From Odontocerum albicorne (taxonomy: Eukaryota; Arthropoda; Insecta; Trichoptera; Odontoceridae): a DNA stretch of 64,000 nt. Numbering within the stretch: position 1 is the stretch's first letter; every line of letters starts with the position of its first letter. The notes under the pieces are model-generated. The model was not told where the DNA came from and made no database searches. It worked only from the letters and a program-made list of their open reading frames with translations. Below, piece by piece: positions 51,729 through 60,799 of this stretch. Made by a program: the position numbers and the translations under genes. The stretch lies in assembly GCA_949825065.1 (NCBI GenBank), contig OX463849.1, positions 39,957,852 through 40,021,851 on the forward strand, read 5' to 3'.

Positions 51729-54483
51729 AGTCAGCAGACCCTGCCACCTAACTGTCGCGTACTGGAATGCAAACGGCACTTGCAGAACCAACAAGCAAGA
51801 AATCGAGGACTTCATCGTCGAGCACAACCTAGATGTGATGATGATTAACGAATCCTTCTTAAAACCCAGCCACCGATACTCTCTCCGAAATTATTATGTT
51901 TACCGTAATGACCGCCTCACAGGCAGAGGAGGCGGCACAGCTATCATAATAAAGGCGAGCATCGATCACTGCCTCTCCGCATCCGCCCCCACGGACAACA
52001 TTGAGAGTACCAGCGTTGTGATTCAAACCCTCAACCACGGTCCTCTCAAGCTCGTGTCCGTGTACCTCCGACCGTTATTACCGCTTCTCGAGTCAGATTT
52101 GGACTCACTCTTCGCGGACAATCTTCCCACTATAGTAGCGGGAGACCTCAACGCCAAACATCCGCTTTGGCACAGTCGTGTCAAAAACACCCAAGGCCGC
52201 GCACTAGCCGAGATCTCCTCCCGCAAAAATTACTTTGTGGACGCCCCCGCCACTCCAACAAGATCCTCCCAAAGAGTAAACGACTCTGCAGACGTCTTAG
52301 ACATCATCATCAAAAATGACATCCCGTTTTATAGCGACTTGCTAGTTCTAGAGCAGTTGCAGTCCGACCACTACCCGGTTTTATTAACACTCACCGACAA
52401 CAACCCTCTCCAGGATCCGTTACCTTTCAGGAGGCATATCACCTCCTGGGATGATTTCGCGGTCACTCTCGAGTCAAATCTCAGGGTGCCGACCTCTCTT
52501 CCTGACGCCGAGGCCATTGATGCAGCGGTGAGTTATCTCACCGACAACATCAAATCGGCCCTCGAGTCAGCCTCAAAACTGAGACCTCCCCAAAAGCCGG
52601 ATCCCCCGCTCCCCGTCGATATAAAAGTCAAAATCGCGGAGAAGAACAAGATCAGAAAGCTATGGCAGAAGACCGCCAATCCCACGTACAAAACACTGTA
52701 CAATCGTCTTGTGAAACAGATCAAATTCGACCTACAGCGCCATCGTAACGATCGCTGGGGCGAATTTATCGAATCACTAGAAGTCGAGGAACACAAAAAG
52801 TGGAGGCTGACTCGTTCTCTCCGCACAACCCCTCAACGGCCCACCCCCCTACAGGGCCCTAACGGAACAGTTTTCTCGGCACGCGACCGCGCTGAAATAT
52901 TTGCCGGCTCGCTCGCCATCACTTTCACCCCAAATTCTGACCTCAACAACCCGACGCTCTCCGCCTCGGTTGACAAAAAGGTCAAACAAATTGTCGCTTC
53001 ACGACCCCCGCCGACTTCGGATTTCTTCACCCCGCAAGAAATCCACAAGATCATCCACAACCTCCACAATAAGAGAGCTCCCGGTCCAGATTCAATAAAC
53101 AACTTCACCCTGAAGAAACTCCCGAAAAAAGCCGTCTGCGCCATAACTTCAATCTTTAATGCCTGCTACAGGCATAGATTTTTCCCTTCCGCTCTCAAAT
53201 GCGCAGACGTTATAATGTTTCCAAAACCGGGTAAAAAATTAACACTCCCCGAAAATCACCGCCCGATCAGCTTACTGCCTACCCTAGGTAAAGTGCTCGA
53301 ACGACTTATCCTCGATCGCCTATCAAGCGAGATAACCTCGCTTAACATAATTCCAGACACGCAACACGGTTTCCAACCGCGACACTCGACCTCTCATCAA
53401 CTTCTTCGCGTCGTAGAACACATAGTGACTGGTTACAACAGAAAACATCAAACCACCCTCCTCTCGCTGGACGTGGCGAAAGCCTTCGACACGGTCTGGC
53501 ACAACGGACTGCTCTTCAAACTACACAAGGCCGGAATCTCTCTCCGCCTCGTGCAGATCATAGCATCATTTCTCAGAGACCGCACCTTCTCCGTCAAGGT
53601 GAGCGGTATAAATTCATCCCACCGGCCCATACAAGCGGGGGTTCCGCAAGGAGCCCTCCTCTCCCCCACTCTCTACAACATATACACCAGCGATATGCCC
53701 TCTCTCCAGACCAGTCGATCTATCACCGCACAATACGCGGACGATACGGCTTTTCTTTCATCCTCGAAACACTCTTGCGATTCTCACTCTCGCATTCAAA
53801 ACTTCATTCCTAGACTGGAACGCTGGTGTAGAAACTGGAAGGTCAAGATAAACCCTTCCAAGAGTGCAGCAGTCCGTTTTTCTAGAAGACGTCTGGACTT
53901 CATCCGACCACTCAGACTTTTCGGCCAGAGCGTTCCGTGGTGCGACGAGGTGAAATACCTCGGCGTCACTCTAGACGCGAAGCTGTCCTGGAAAAAGCAC
54001 ACCACCAACATCACCGGGAGGGCGTACGGCACTCTGAAAGCCCTCACACCACTCTTGGGCAGACACAGTAAGATGTCCCCTCGTATCAAGTTAAACTTGT
54101 ACAAGGCCATCATACGTCCTCAGATGACGTACGCCATCCCGGTCTGGGGCCATGCGGCCGAAACCCATATGCGCAAACTCCAGGTGTTGCAAAACAAGGC
54201 AACGCGCATCATTATGGATGCGCCCTACTTTGTCAGCAACAAACGGCTTCACGAAGACCTAGATCTCCCCACCATCCGAGAATACGCGATCTCTCTGGCC
54301 GAGAGGTTCTACAGCTCTCTCTCGACTCACCCGAACCCCCTAATCAGCTCACTCACGGACTACGACGTGAACGCTAATCTAATCCACCCCAGGCCCAAGC
54401 AAATGCTTCGAACGACCCCCCGACCCCCTATTCGGAATGGTAGGCGCCGAATAGTGTCCGGTGCACATACCCGCGCTTCATAA
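51721..54483 (+). CDS. LINE ORF2 (endonuclease + reverse transcriptase, 920 aa)
   Basis: Nicks target DNA and copies the element RNA in place. The chosen start is ATG 51721 (MARVSRPCHLTVAYWNANG), which overlaps the ORF1 stop in ATGGCTAG; the frame stays open upstream to 51661, but that part lies within ORF1. APE-type endonuclease, residues about 10-225: Asn16 region (YWNANG), Glu44 (INESF), Asp142/Asn144 (AGDLNAKHPLWH) and SDH215-217 with YPV. RT, about 430-750: PENHRPISLLPTLGKVLERL, motif A LDVAKAFDTVW (Asp584), GVPQGALLSP and the YADD box at 672-675. The C-terminal region (PVWGHAAETHMRKLQVLQNK) is typical for the Jockey clade. No RNase H. All key residues are present and there is no stop or frameshift. 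Confidence 0.95.
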   Translation: MARVSRPCHLTVAYWNANGTCRTNKQEIEDFIVEHNLDVMMINESFLKPSHRYSLRNYYVYRNDRLTGRGGGTAIIIKASIDHCLSASAPTDNIESTSVVIQTLNHGPLKLVSVYLRPLLPLLESDLDSLFADNLPTIVAGDLNAKHPLWHSRVKNTQGRALAEISSRKNYFVDAPATPTRSSQRVNDSADVLDIIIKNDIPFYSDLLVLEQLQSDHYPVLLTLTDNNPLQDPLPFRRHITSWDDFAVTLESNLRVPTSLPDAEAIDAAVSYLTDNIKSALESASKLRPPQKPDPPLPVDIKVKIAEKNKIRKLWQKTANPTYKTLYNRLVKQIKFDLQRHRNDRWGEFIESLEVEEHKKWRLTRSLRTTPQRPTPLQGPNGTVFSARDRAEIFAGSLAITFTPNSDLNNPTLSASVDKKVKQIVASRPPPTSDFFTPQEIHKIIHNLHNKRAPGPDSINNFTLKKLPKKAVCAITSIFNACYRHRFFPSALKCADVIMFPKPGKKLTLPENHRPISLLPTLGKVLERLILDRLSSEITSLNIIPDTQHGFQPRHSTSHQLLRVVEHIVTGYNRKHQTTLLSLDVAKAFDTVWHNGLLFKLHKAGISLRLVQIIASFLRDRTFSVKVSGINSSHRPIQAGVPQGALLSPTLYNIYTSDMPSLQTSRSITAQYADDTAFLSSSKHSCDSHSRIQNFIPRLERWCRNWKVKINPSKSAAVRFSRRRLDFIRPLRLFGQSVPWCDEVKYLGVTLDAKLSWKKHTTNITGRAYGTLKALTPLLGRHSKMSPRIKLNLYKAIIRPQMTYAIPVWGHAAETHMRKLQVLQNKATRIIMDAPYFVSNKRLHEDLDLPTIREYAISLAERFYSSLSTHPNPLISSLTDYDVNANLIHPRPKQMLRTTPRPPIRNGRRRIVSGAHTRAS

Positions 54484-54849
54484 GGTATCTATCATACCTC
54501 CTTATTTATATATGTACACTATTTTAAAGTCACAGCGTTATCCCTCACCCCCGTCTTCGTAATATATTTATAATTACTGAAATATCTATGTCTATGTATA
54601 CATCACTATCCTTTCTTTCTTTGTATTCATATTTATCAACGCTCGTGACATATAAAAATATAAGTATATTATTATGTAACCTATATGTATCTATAACCTT
54701 AATGTATGTACCAAACTCTATCCCTCCTCTCTATACAAAAATTTTTCCAACACCACCACCAAACAACCCAAATTTAATTACCCAAAGTCCGTTCATACAA
54801 AACCGATGAAGGAGTAAGGTGTCCGACAATCGGACCGACACTCCGAGTA

Positions 54850-54950
54850 AAACCCCAACTAGAGAGGTTACGCACTGGACTTCCATGCGAAAGGGTTGCC
54901 GGTTCGAACCTCGCGCTTTGCTACTCCCCTCGAATAACACAAGTATTTTT
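54850..54950 (+). repeat. tRNA-like segment in the LINE 3' region
   Basis: GAGAGGTTACGCACTGGACT, ATGCGAAAGGG and GCCGGTTCGAACCTCGC form an A/B-box-like pair, followed by cccctcgaataacacaa. A diverged copy lies on the minus strand at 48275-48400. It is either a SINE inserted in the 3' UTR or part of the LINE tail. Confidence 0.5.
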
Positions 54951-55320
54951 TCTGCCTAGTGTTCGAAGGTATAAGGGTACCTATGACTTTGGTTATATAT
55001 ATTCTTTAAAAAAAAGGGGGAAAAATATGCCGGTGTGCTTCAATTGTCTCACTTCAGATGTGCCATCGGATCCAGTACAACGGTGTGCCCGGTGAGTTTG
55101 CTGGTGTGCAGCGGTTCACTCACTTAAAAAAAAACTAACTCCACGGCGCAATTTTGCTTTCCAACTGAATTGACATTAGATTGGCGATGCGATCCTCGAC
55201 TACGAGACCCAGAACAATGACGTAAACACCCACAAAACACACTTCGTGTTTCATTTTTCATATCGACGTTCACTTTGACTAACCTTGACAGATCGTTGTA
55301 CAGTTGTACCGTAACTAGTA

Positions 55321-55585
55321 TAGCGAGATTTTAATTGAAACTTTATTAAATTATGTTATAGCGAGATTTTAATTGAAACTTTATTAAATGATATTATAGC
55401 GAGATATTAATTGAAACTTTATTAAATGATATTATAGCGAGATTTTAATTGAAACTTTATTAAATGATATTATAGCGAGATTTTAATTGAAACTTTATTA
55501 AATGATGTTATAGCGAGATTTTAATTGAAACTTTATTAAATGATTTAGCGAGATTTTAATTGAAACGTTATTAAATGATATTTTA
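55321..55585. repeat. Tandem repeat, 38-bp unit x ~7
   Basis: The unit tagcgagattttaattgaaa plus ctttattaaatgatatta recurs at 55321, 55359, 55397, 55435, 55473 and 55511, with a shortened last spacing (55546). Confidence 0.95.
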
Positions 55586-55649
55586 AAATGTTTATCGCTC
55601 CCGTTAATTTGCAATCGGTTAAGTTTACTCCGGGTTATCGAGGGTCAAC

Positions 55650-56065
55650 TGTTATAATAATAATAAAATTACAATTTATATAGCGCCGTTGAGAGAGCAG
55701 ACTCTCGGAAGTCAAGGGCGCTCTAACTCTGGATTCGAACCCACTATTATTGACAGATTAAAAATATTACAAAAAAAAAAACATGTTGAGTGTAAGGAAA
55801 GTGGTGGCTGCGGCCATTAGATTAGGAACTTCCTCGCATCTGCATATGGTAAGAAAACTGCAGAAAACGTACTCAAGGAAGACGAACTACAAATAAATCT
55901 TTGTAGATCTTCCGATATGTGATAGTAACACATTCGACTTTAGGTGGAGTGTAGCGTTTATGTGTAGTGTTTATATTCAGCAATATATTTTGATAAGACT
56001 TCCCAAAAAGGCTTGTCTTCAGGGGATTACTAAAGCTGCACACGTCACCCCATTCCTCTAACACT
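55650..56065 (-). pseudogene. CR1/L2-like LINE 3' end
   Basis: The minus strand reads EEWGDVCSFSNPLKTSLFGK and SYQNILLNINTTHKRYTPP; its first part matches 31280-31356. The 3' UTR continues to a block agagtctgctctctcaacgg and an ATT microsatellite at 55650-55670, the typical end of this family. 5'-truncated. Confidence 0.65.
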
Positions 56066-56197
56066 GAGGTTTATAAAACATTAACTTTAATGACAGTGAT
56101 TAAAATTTTTTATGTATAATTAATTAAACCAACTGATAAAGGTTCTATATAATACTTAACATTAATAAAAAATCGTTTTAATTGAAATATTACTTAA

Positions 56198-56435
56198 CAC
56201 GTTCACTGCGTCGAACACGGCTCCCGTGTCCATAAAAAATAATAGCCTTGAATGTTGAGTGCACTCATAAACGTCTCCCGATAAGGATTCGTCGCCGGTT
56301 TCATGTGTTTTGAAGACACGAAGGAATACACTTGCATAAGATGTTTCAATAGAAAGTAGAATTTGATTTTTAACAAAGTTATGGGTTTTCACAAATTCGC
56401 GAATTTTCAGCACCTCTTTATACGCAGTGAACGTG
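56198..56435. mobile_element. TTAA MITE (238 bp)
   Basis: TTAA at 56194-56197 and 56436-56439 flank perfect inverted ends CACGTTCACTGCGT and ACGCAGTGAACGTG. Non-coding; the ORF on the minus strand (56162-56413) is incidental. piggyBac-type by target site. Confidence 0.88.
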
Positions 56436-56439
56436 TTAA

Positions 56440-57119
56440 AGATTAACGAAAAGTAAAGATCATCAATTAATTAAACATTGTTCAACAATAGTGTAACTGT
56501 TGCAATAACAAAGTAAACACGTCAACACGACAAAAAATACTCTTGATTTATCTATTGCAGTTATAGTATACTATAGTATAACTGCAATAGATAAATCCTT
56601 TAGGTGCAAAATATTAGGATAGTTAAATTGAGTTTTCATGGCTAAATTAACTATTTCTTCAATTACGAGTATTTCGTATATGTCCAATTAGTTAATAGTC
56701 GTTCCCTGAAATAACTCCACATAGATGAAAGTATTCTCGGGAGTCAACACCCCAAGAAAGGCAACCCTTAAAAGAAGTTTATGCAAGAAAATTAAGTAGA
56801 ATAGACATTTAGGTGCAGTGCGATTCGCGCAGCTGTTGAGTTGGTACTGATCCTCACACCTGACCTCTGTATCATTAATTTGACCTCTGTATCATTAATT
56901 AGAGCTTATCTTTTTTCTGGTTAGAAATATCATGACATATAGTATTGAGTAAAATATGTTGGTATCTAATATTGTACATTTCTGAGTTCCGAAACATATT
57001 TAAGGCTAATGAAACTCTTACAACATTTGTGAGGCTAATTATTAGAATAGTCTAGAGCAGATAAAAAACAAAAATATGTTGCATAAAAGTCTGAACATAC
57101 AAAACTAAGAGATATACTC
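56440..57119. other. No gene seen; perfect hairpin
   Basis: A 21-bp perfect stem with an 11-base centre lies at 56545-56597 (arm gatttatctattgcagttata). A 20-base unit tgacctctgtatcattaatt is doubled at 56862-56900. Confidence 0.55.
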
Positions 57120-57365
57120 GTAGATAGAAATTATTAATCCAAACGTAGAAGATATTGCGAGATAGAGTAGAAACCGCAGAAGATACTGGAGAGGCCATGT
57201 CGAAAGGATGGATGACACAAGAGTTCTCAACATGGCAATGCATGGAATACCCGCTGGCAGTCGTTTCCTAAAAATACCTCCAAAAAGTTTGAAGTATAGT
57301 ATAGCTGGGAGTCAAAATCTCAAGAGAGGCAGTCCTGATGATAATAGACCACAAGTCTAACTTAA
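57120..57365 (+). pseudogene. LINE RT tail relic
   Basis: RRRYWRGHVERMDDTRVLNM followed by HGIPAGSR and a degraded RPPKxW block (IPPKSLKYS). Same motif order as the LINE tails elsewhere in the window; frame open for about 55 codons. Confidence 0.55.
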
Positions 57366-58769
57366 GAAAAAGAAGAATAAGAAGTTTTCTTACAAAATTT
57401 ACTGTGGTTTTGAATAAGTTAGCACTACTAAATAAGCTAATATGGAATAAGGTCTGAAAACGGGTTGAAATTCCGGGTCTTTGAAAAATTTGTTAAGTAA
57501 TAAATTATTGGCGCCGCCAATGACATATTTTGCAATATGTTCTATGCAACTGGCAATGATTTACAATGAGTGTTATGAAGCTGGTAATAATACTATGTAA
57601 TTATTTCTACGCTGTTGGTAATTGTATGTAATTAGTTCTATGCAGCTGGTATGTGAAAGCAAATTCTAAGACCATTTAAGCTTCTCATGCTTTTCTTCTT
57701 GAAAATGACAAATATTTGAAGTTTATCAGCGTCAGTAATTACAATAAATAGTTATAAAGTCTAGTTAGTGTTTTCCAATATTTACGATTCCAAACTATTA
57801 GTAACCTCCCTTAATCCGAAGGATCGATTATAACCTTTCCTTCCCTGTGTTGGGTATCTTCTACATGTTGCTTCTAATAACCATCAATATCTCTATAAAT
57901 ATAATAAATACCAGGTTAAGATTTTAGGTATTCCTCCATAATATATTTACGCATTGATTTAAAAAATAATATTAATAATAATCAGAATTTATCGACTACA
58001 TCGTAAGTATTTCGTGAATATCGGAAACAAATTCGCATTTAAACGCTGTGAGTGCCTCGATCTTGGGTCTTGACGATAGGTGAAGAGTATGCGGGAAGCG
58101 CGACACTATATTCGCATCTCACTTTTGCATACGTGACTGAATAGCGAGGAGCTCAATTGTCTCAACCTCGCAAGTGTAAGCCACGCCCGAGTTAGCCACC
58201 AACCCTGCCGCGCCGCAGTAGCTGTTGAGCTGGCAACGAGACTAGATCCACGCCCGTTCCGTGAGCGTTGCCAGATGGTTTTTTAATGTTTTCAGCAAAT
58301 AAATCTCAATTATTATAATTTTTAACTTAATTATAATTAATAAAGGGGATTATATATGAATGTTCTTATTTTTCCGATTTAAAATCGCTAATTTTTGATC
58401 GCGTACTCACTACTCAACACCGGAGCGCGCGTTTCAATTTTATCACCGTAAGGGAAGGGATAAGGAATGAAGAAAATATTGTATTTAGGCCACGGTCATA
58501 AATATGTCCGCAAAACCAATTCGACAAATTTTAGGGATATCATACGTACAAATGGGCGATTGAAAGGCTTTCTGGCGAAAGAGTGTCGTCAATTGGTAGT
58601 AACATACAATTAATGTCTAAAATCGTTACTAAGAGGGAGCGATCTTTAAAAACGGTTGCAACATAAACAACTAACAGTCAATAGTTCGGCGAATATTAGA
58701 CTTTTTCATATCGGCAAGAAGGTTTTCGACATAAAAAAATCAGACACCATTCTGCCTAAACATGCTTAG
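57366..58769. other. No gene seen
   Basis: AT-rich spacer. Around 57530-57650 a loose repeat with ctatgcagctggta(a/t) occurs three to four times. A CG-richer stretch at 58090-58280 shows no motif. Confidence 0.45.
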
Positions 58770-59440
58770 TGGGGAACTGCATAATCTACGTAGATTACGT
58801 GGCCAAGCTAGAATTGCTCACACATACTCGTATATCACAGAGTTGCAATATGCGTCTGACTACACCTTTTTTACGCATTCAGGGGAAGACTGATAGAAGT
58901 GTATCAGAGGGTTGTCCTAGAAACGAATGTGAAGAAAACCCAAATACTAGCTTGTTCTGCAGAGAACGAGGTATTACAACTACCCGATATTCAAGTATGG
59001 TGTACGACTAGATAATGTACCTAACTTAACATATCTGGATAGCATCCTGGCATCGAATTCCTCTTGATGAACTGAAGAGTCGTCTCAGCTGTTGTAAAAC
59101 TAAACGATGGAGTATTCTACAGCAGGTATATCTCCCTGTCTACGACGCCAATGCCCGTTCTACACTTCTCTATGGGTCTGAGACTTGAGTTACCTATAGG
59201 AGGTACTGAAATGGCAGCCTGGAAATGTTCCACCAACGTTTCTTTCGTCGCATTCTTCGGATCCACTCTGATCATGTCAAAAATGTATAGATCTTGTAAC
59301 GCTACAACTGTAAACCTGTAAAGGCGAAATTGAGGTGGACCGAACATATCATACGCATGGACGATCCAGCAATATAGTAGTTTATATGAATGCCTACAGT
59401 TGTTTTCAGTACTGAACCTGTTCAAGTAGTCGGCCCCATG
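58770..59440 (+). pseudogene. LINE reverse-transcriptase C-terminal relic
   Basis: In shifted frames: LETNVKKTQILA, the Y-L-G-S region at 59030-59060, SRLSCCKTKRWSIL, VYDANARSTLLYGSET, FHQRFFRRILRIHSDHV and AKLRWTEHIIRMDD. This follows the order of RT C-terminal blocks in insect LINEs (K-T-x, YLGS, LLYGSETW, FHQRCLR-IL-I-W-D, LRW-GH--RM). At least four lesions. Confidence 0.7.
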
Positions 59441-59917
59441 CTCTTGTTTTACAGGAAGAACTCAATTTCTATTAAAATAACATGCAAAACTGAGTTTTAA
59501 TTCCGTTGCGCAGAATATACTCGGTACACTTTGAGCAACGTTTCCGTTTCCCGTTGGCAATTCACTCTCAAATTACCATCATTCAAGCAAAATTGTCTTT
59601 TGTTAACACCTATCACACCGTTGCATACATATCCGGTTTGCATCCAAATTTCCCAACAGTCAATTAAATATTTATCTATTCAAATGTTATTTTCACTTGG
59701 AAATTTGATATTTATTTTATAAACATAAAATTGTTTAAATTAGATGGATTCAACAGCGGATTTGATGATTCGTTTATTTAAAATTTTATTCGCTATTTTT
59801 ATTTGCTTGGTGACAATAATATATTAATTGATGTCTCGGAGGCCTTGAAGGAGTTCGAAAATACATTAATTGAATAGACTCAGGGCAATTATACGTTTTG
59901 TCAGACAATTTTGTCTA
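59441..59917. other. No gene seen
   Basis: AT-rich spacer. The ORF at 59531-59722 has no motif. Confidence 0.5.
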
Positions 59918-60132
59918 TAGTTCGGAAATTCTAGGATGAGTCTTGTGACAGCTCACAAATTTGCCCCAATACAACCTAATGTAATGTATTTACCTAAATA
60001 ACTTGCTATTTATTAGAATTGAGGCTTATATTAAAGTTGATAAAATAATTAAAATTACTGAACATCGTTACAAGGTTGTATTGGGGCAAATTTGTGAGCT
60101 GTCACAGGATTCATCCTAGATTTTCCGAACTA
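59918..60132. mobile_element. 215-bp MITE with ~61-bp terminal inverted repeats
   Basis: Inverted ends begin TAGTTCGGAAA and share ggatga.tc.tgtgacagct and aaatttgccccaatacaacc. TA lies outside both ends (59916-59917 and 60133-60134), suggesting a Tc1/mariner-type mobiliser. A half copy lies at 23196-23345 and a core fragment at 4213-4262. Confidence 0.85.
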
Positions 60133-60134
60133 TA

Positions 60135-60791
60135 GTTAAAGAGTTTCATCAAATGTTCATACGAATAGTTCAATTTCTCGCGAGGTATTGTGTATATCAT
60201 ATATGTACATAATTTATTATTTTTATTTATTAATTTTAAAAGCCCCAGGTTTTATGAAAAATACATTTTAAATTACAAAAATAAACAAAATTCAAAGATA
60301 AAAATACCACCAAAAGTGAAAACTTCAAACTCGAATACAATTTACGTGGAAAAACTATTATGTATTTATTTACAATGTAGAAAAATTAATATTGGAAACA
60401 TACATTTATAGTATATAAAATAAACAATAAAAATAAATATTTGAAATTTACGTGTATAGTAGGTACATACAAACATAAAAATTAATATCGGAAACGAAAT
60501 ATTATGTATGAAATTTTTAGTTTATAAACCTAAGAAATCGACGCGGTATACCCTCCAGACTCTTCTACAATATGTGGATACCGTATTAGGGTGACCACGC
60601 AGTCGAGTCTTCTTAGTTAGTGATATGCAGATACCCTTATTGAATCAACTATCATTACGCGTATATAATAAATATACCATGTTACCTATATTGACGTCAA
60701 TGAAAAGGTTTTTGAGTTATACCATCTACGGATGATTAGATTACATTGGCGAGAGTTGGTGAACTATTTAAATGCCCATGGTAGGGCTGCA
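60135..60791. other. No gene seen
   Basis: Very AT-rich to about 60530, then mixed. The ORF at 60190-60411 is Asn/Lys/Ile-rich and shows no motif. Confidence 0.5.
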
Positions 60792-60799
60792 GTCAAGAG

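Larger units (their letters stand above)
49617..55016 (+). mobile_element. Jockey-clade LINE, apparently full length
   Basis: A 5.4 kb block, much richer in G and C than its flanks, contains a 5' leader (about 49617-50141), ORF1 and ORF2 with no lesions, and a 3' UTR ending near an A run (55009-55016). Gag-type zinc knuckles plus endonuclease and RT without RNase H fit the Jockey clade. I could not find a clear target-site duplication, so both ends are approximate. An open frame in the leader (49620-50141) has no motif. Confidence 0.85.

Noticed and set aside
56545..56597. A microRNA gene
   Set aside because: The stem is perfectly complementary and symmetric, without the mismatches of a typical precursor, and there is no evidence of expression.
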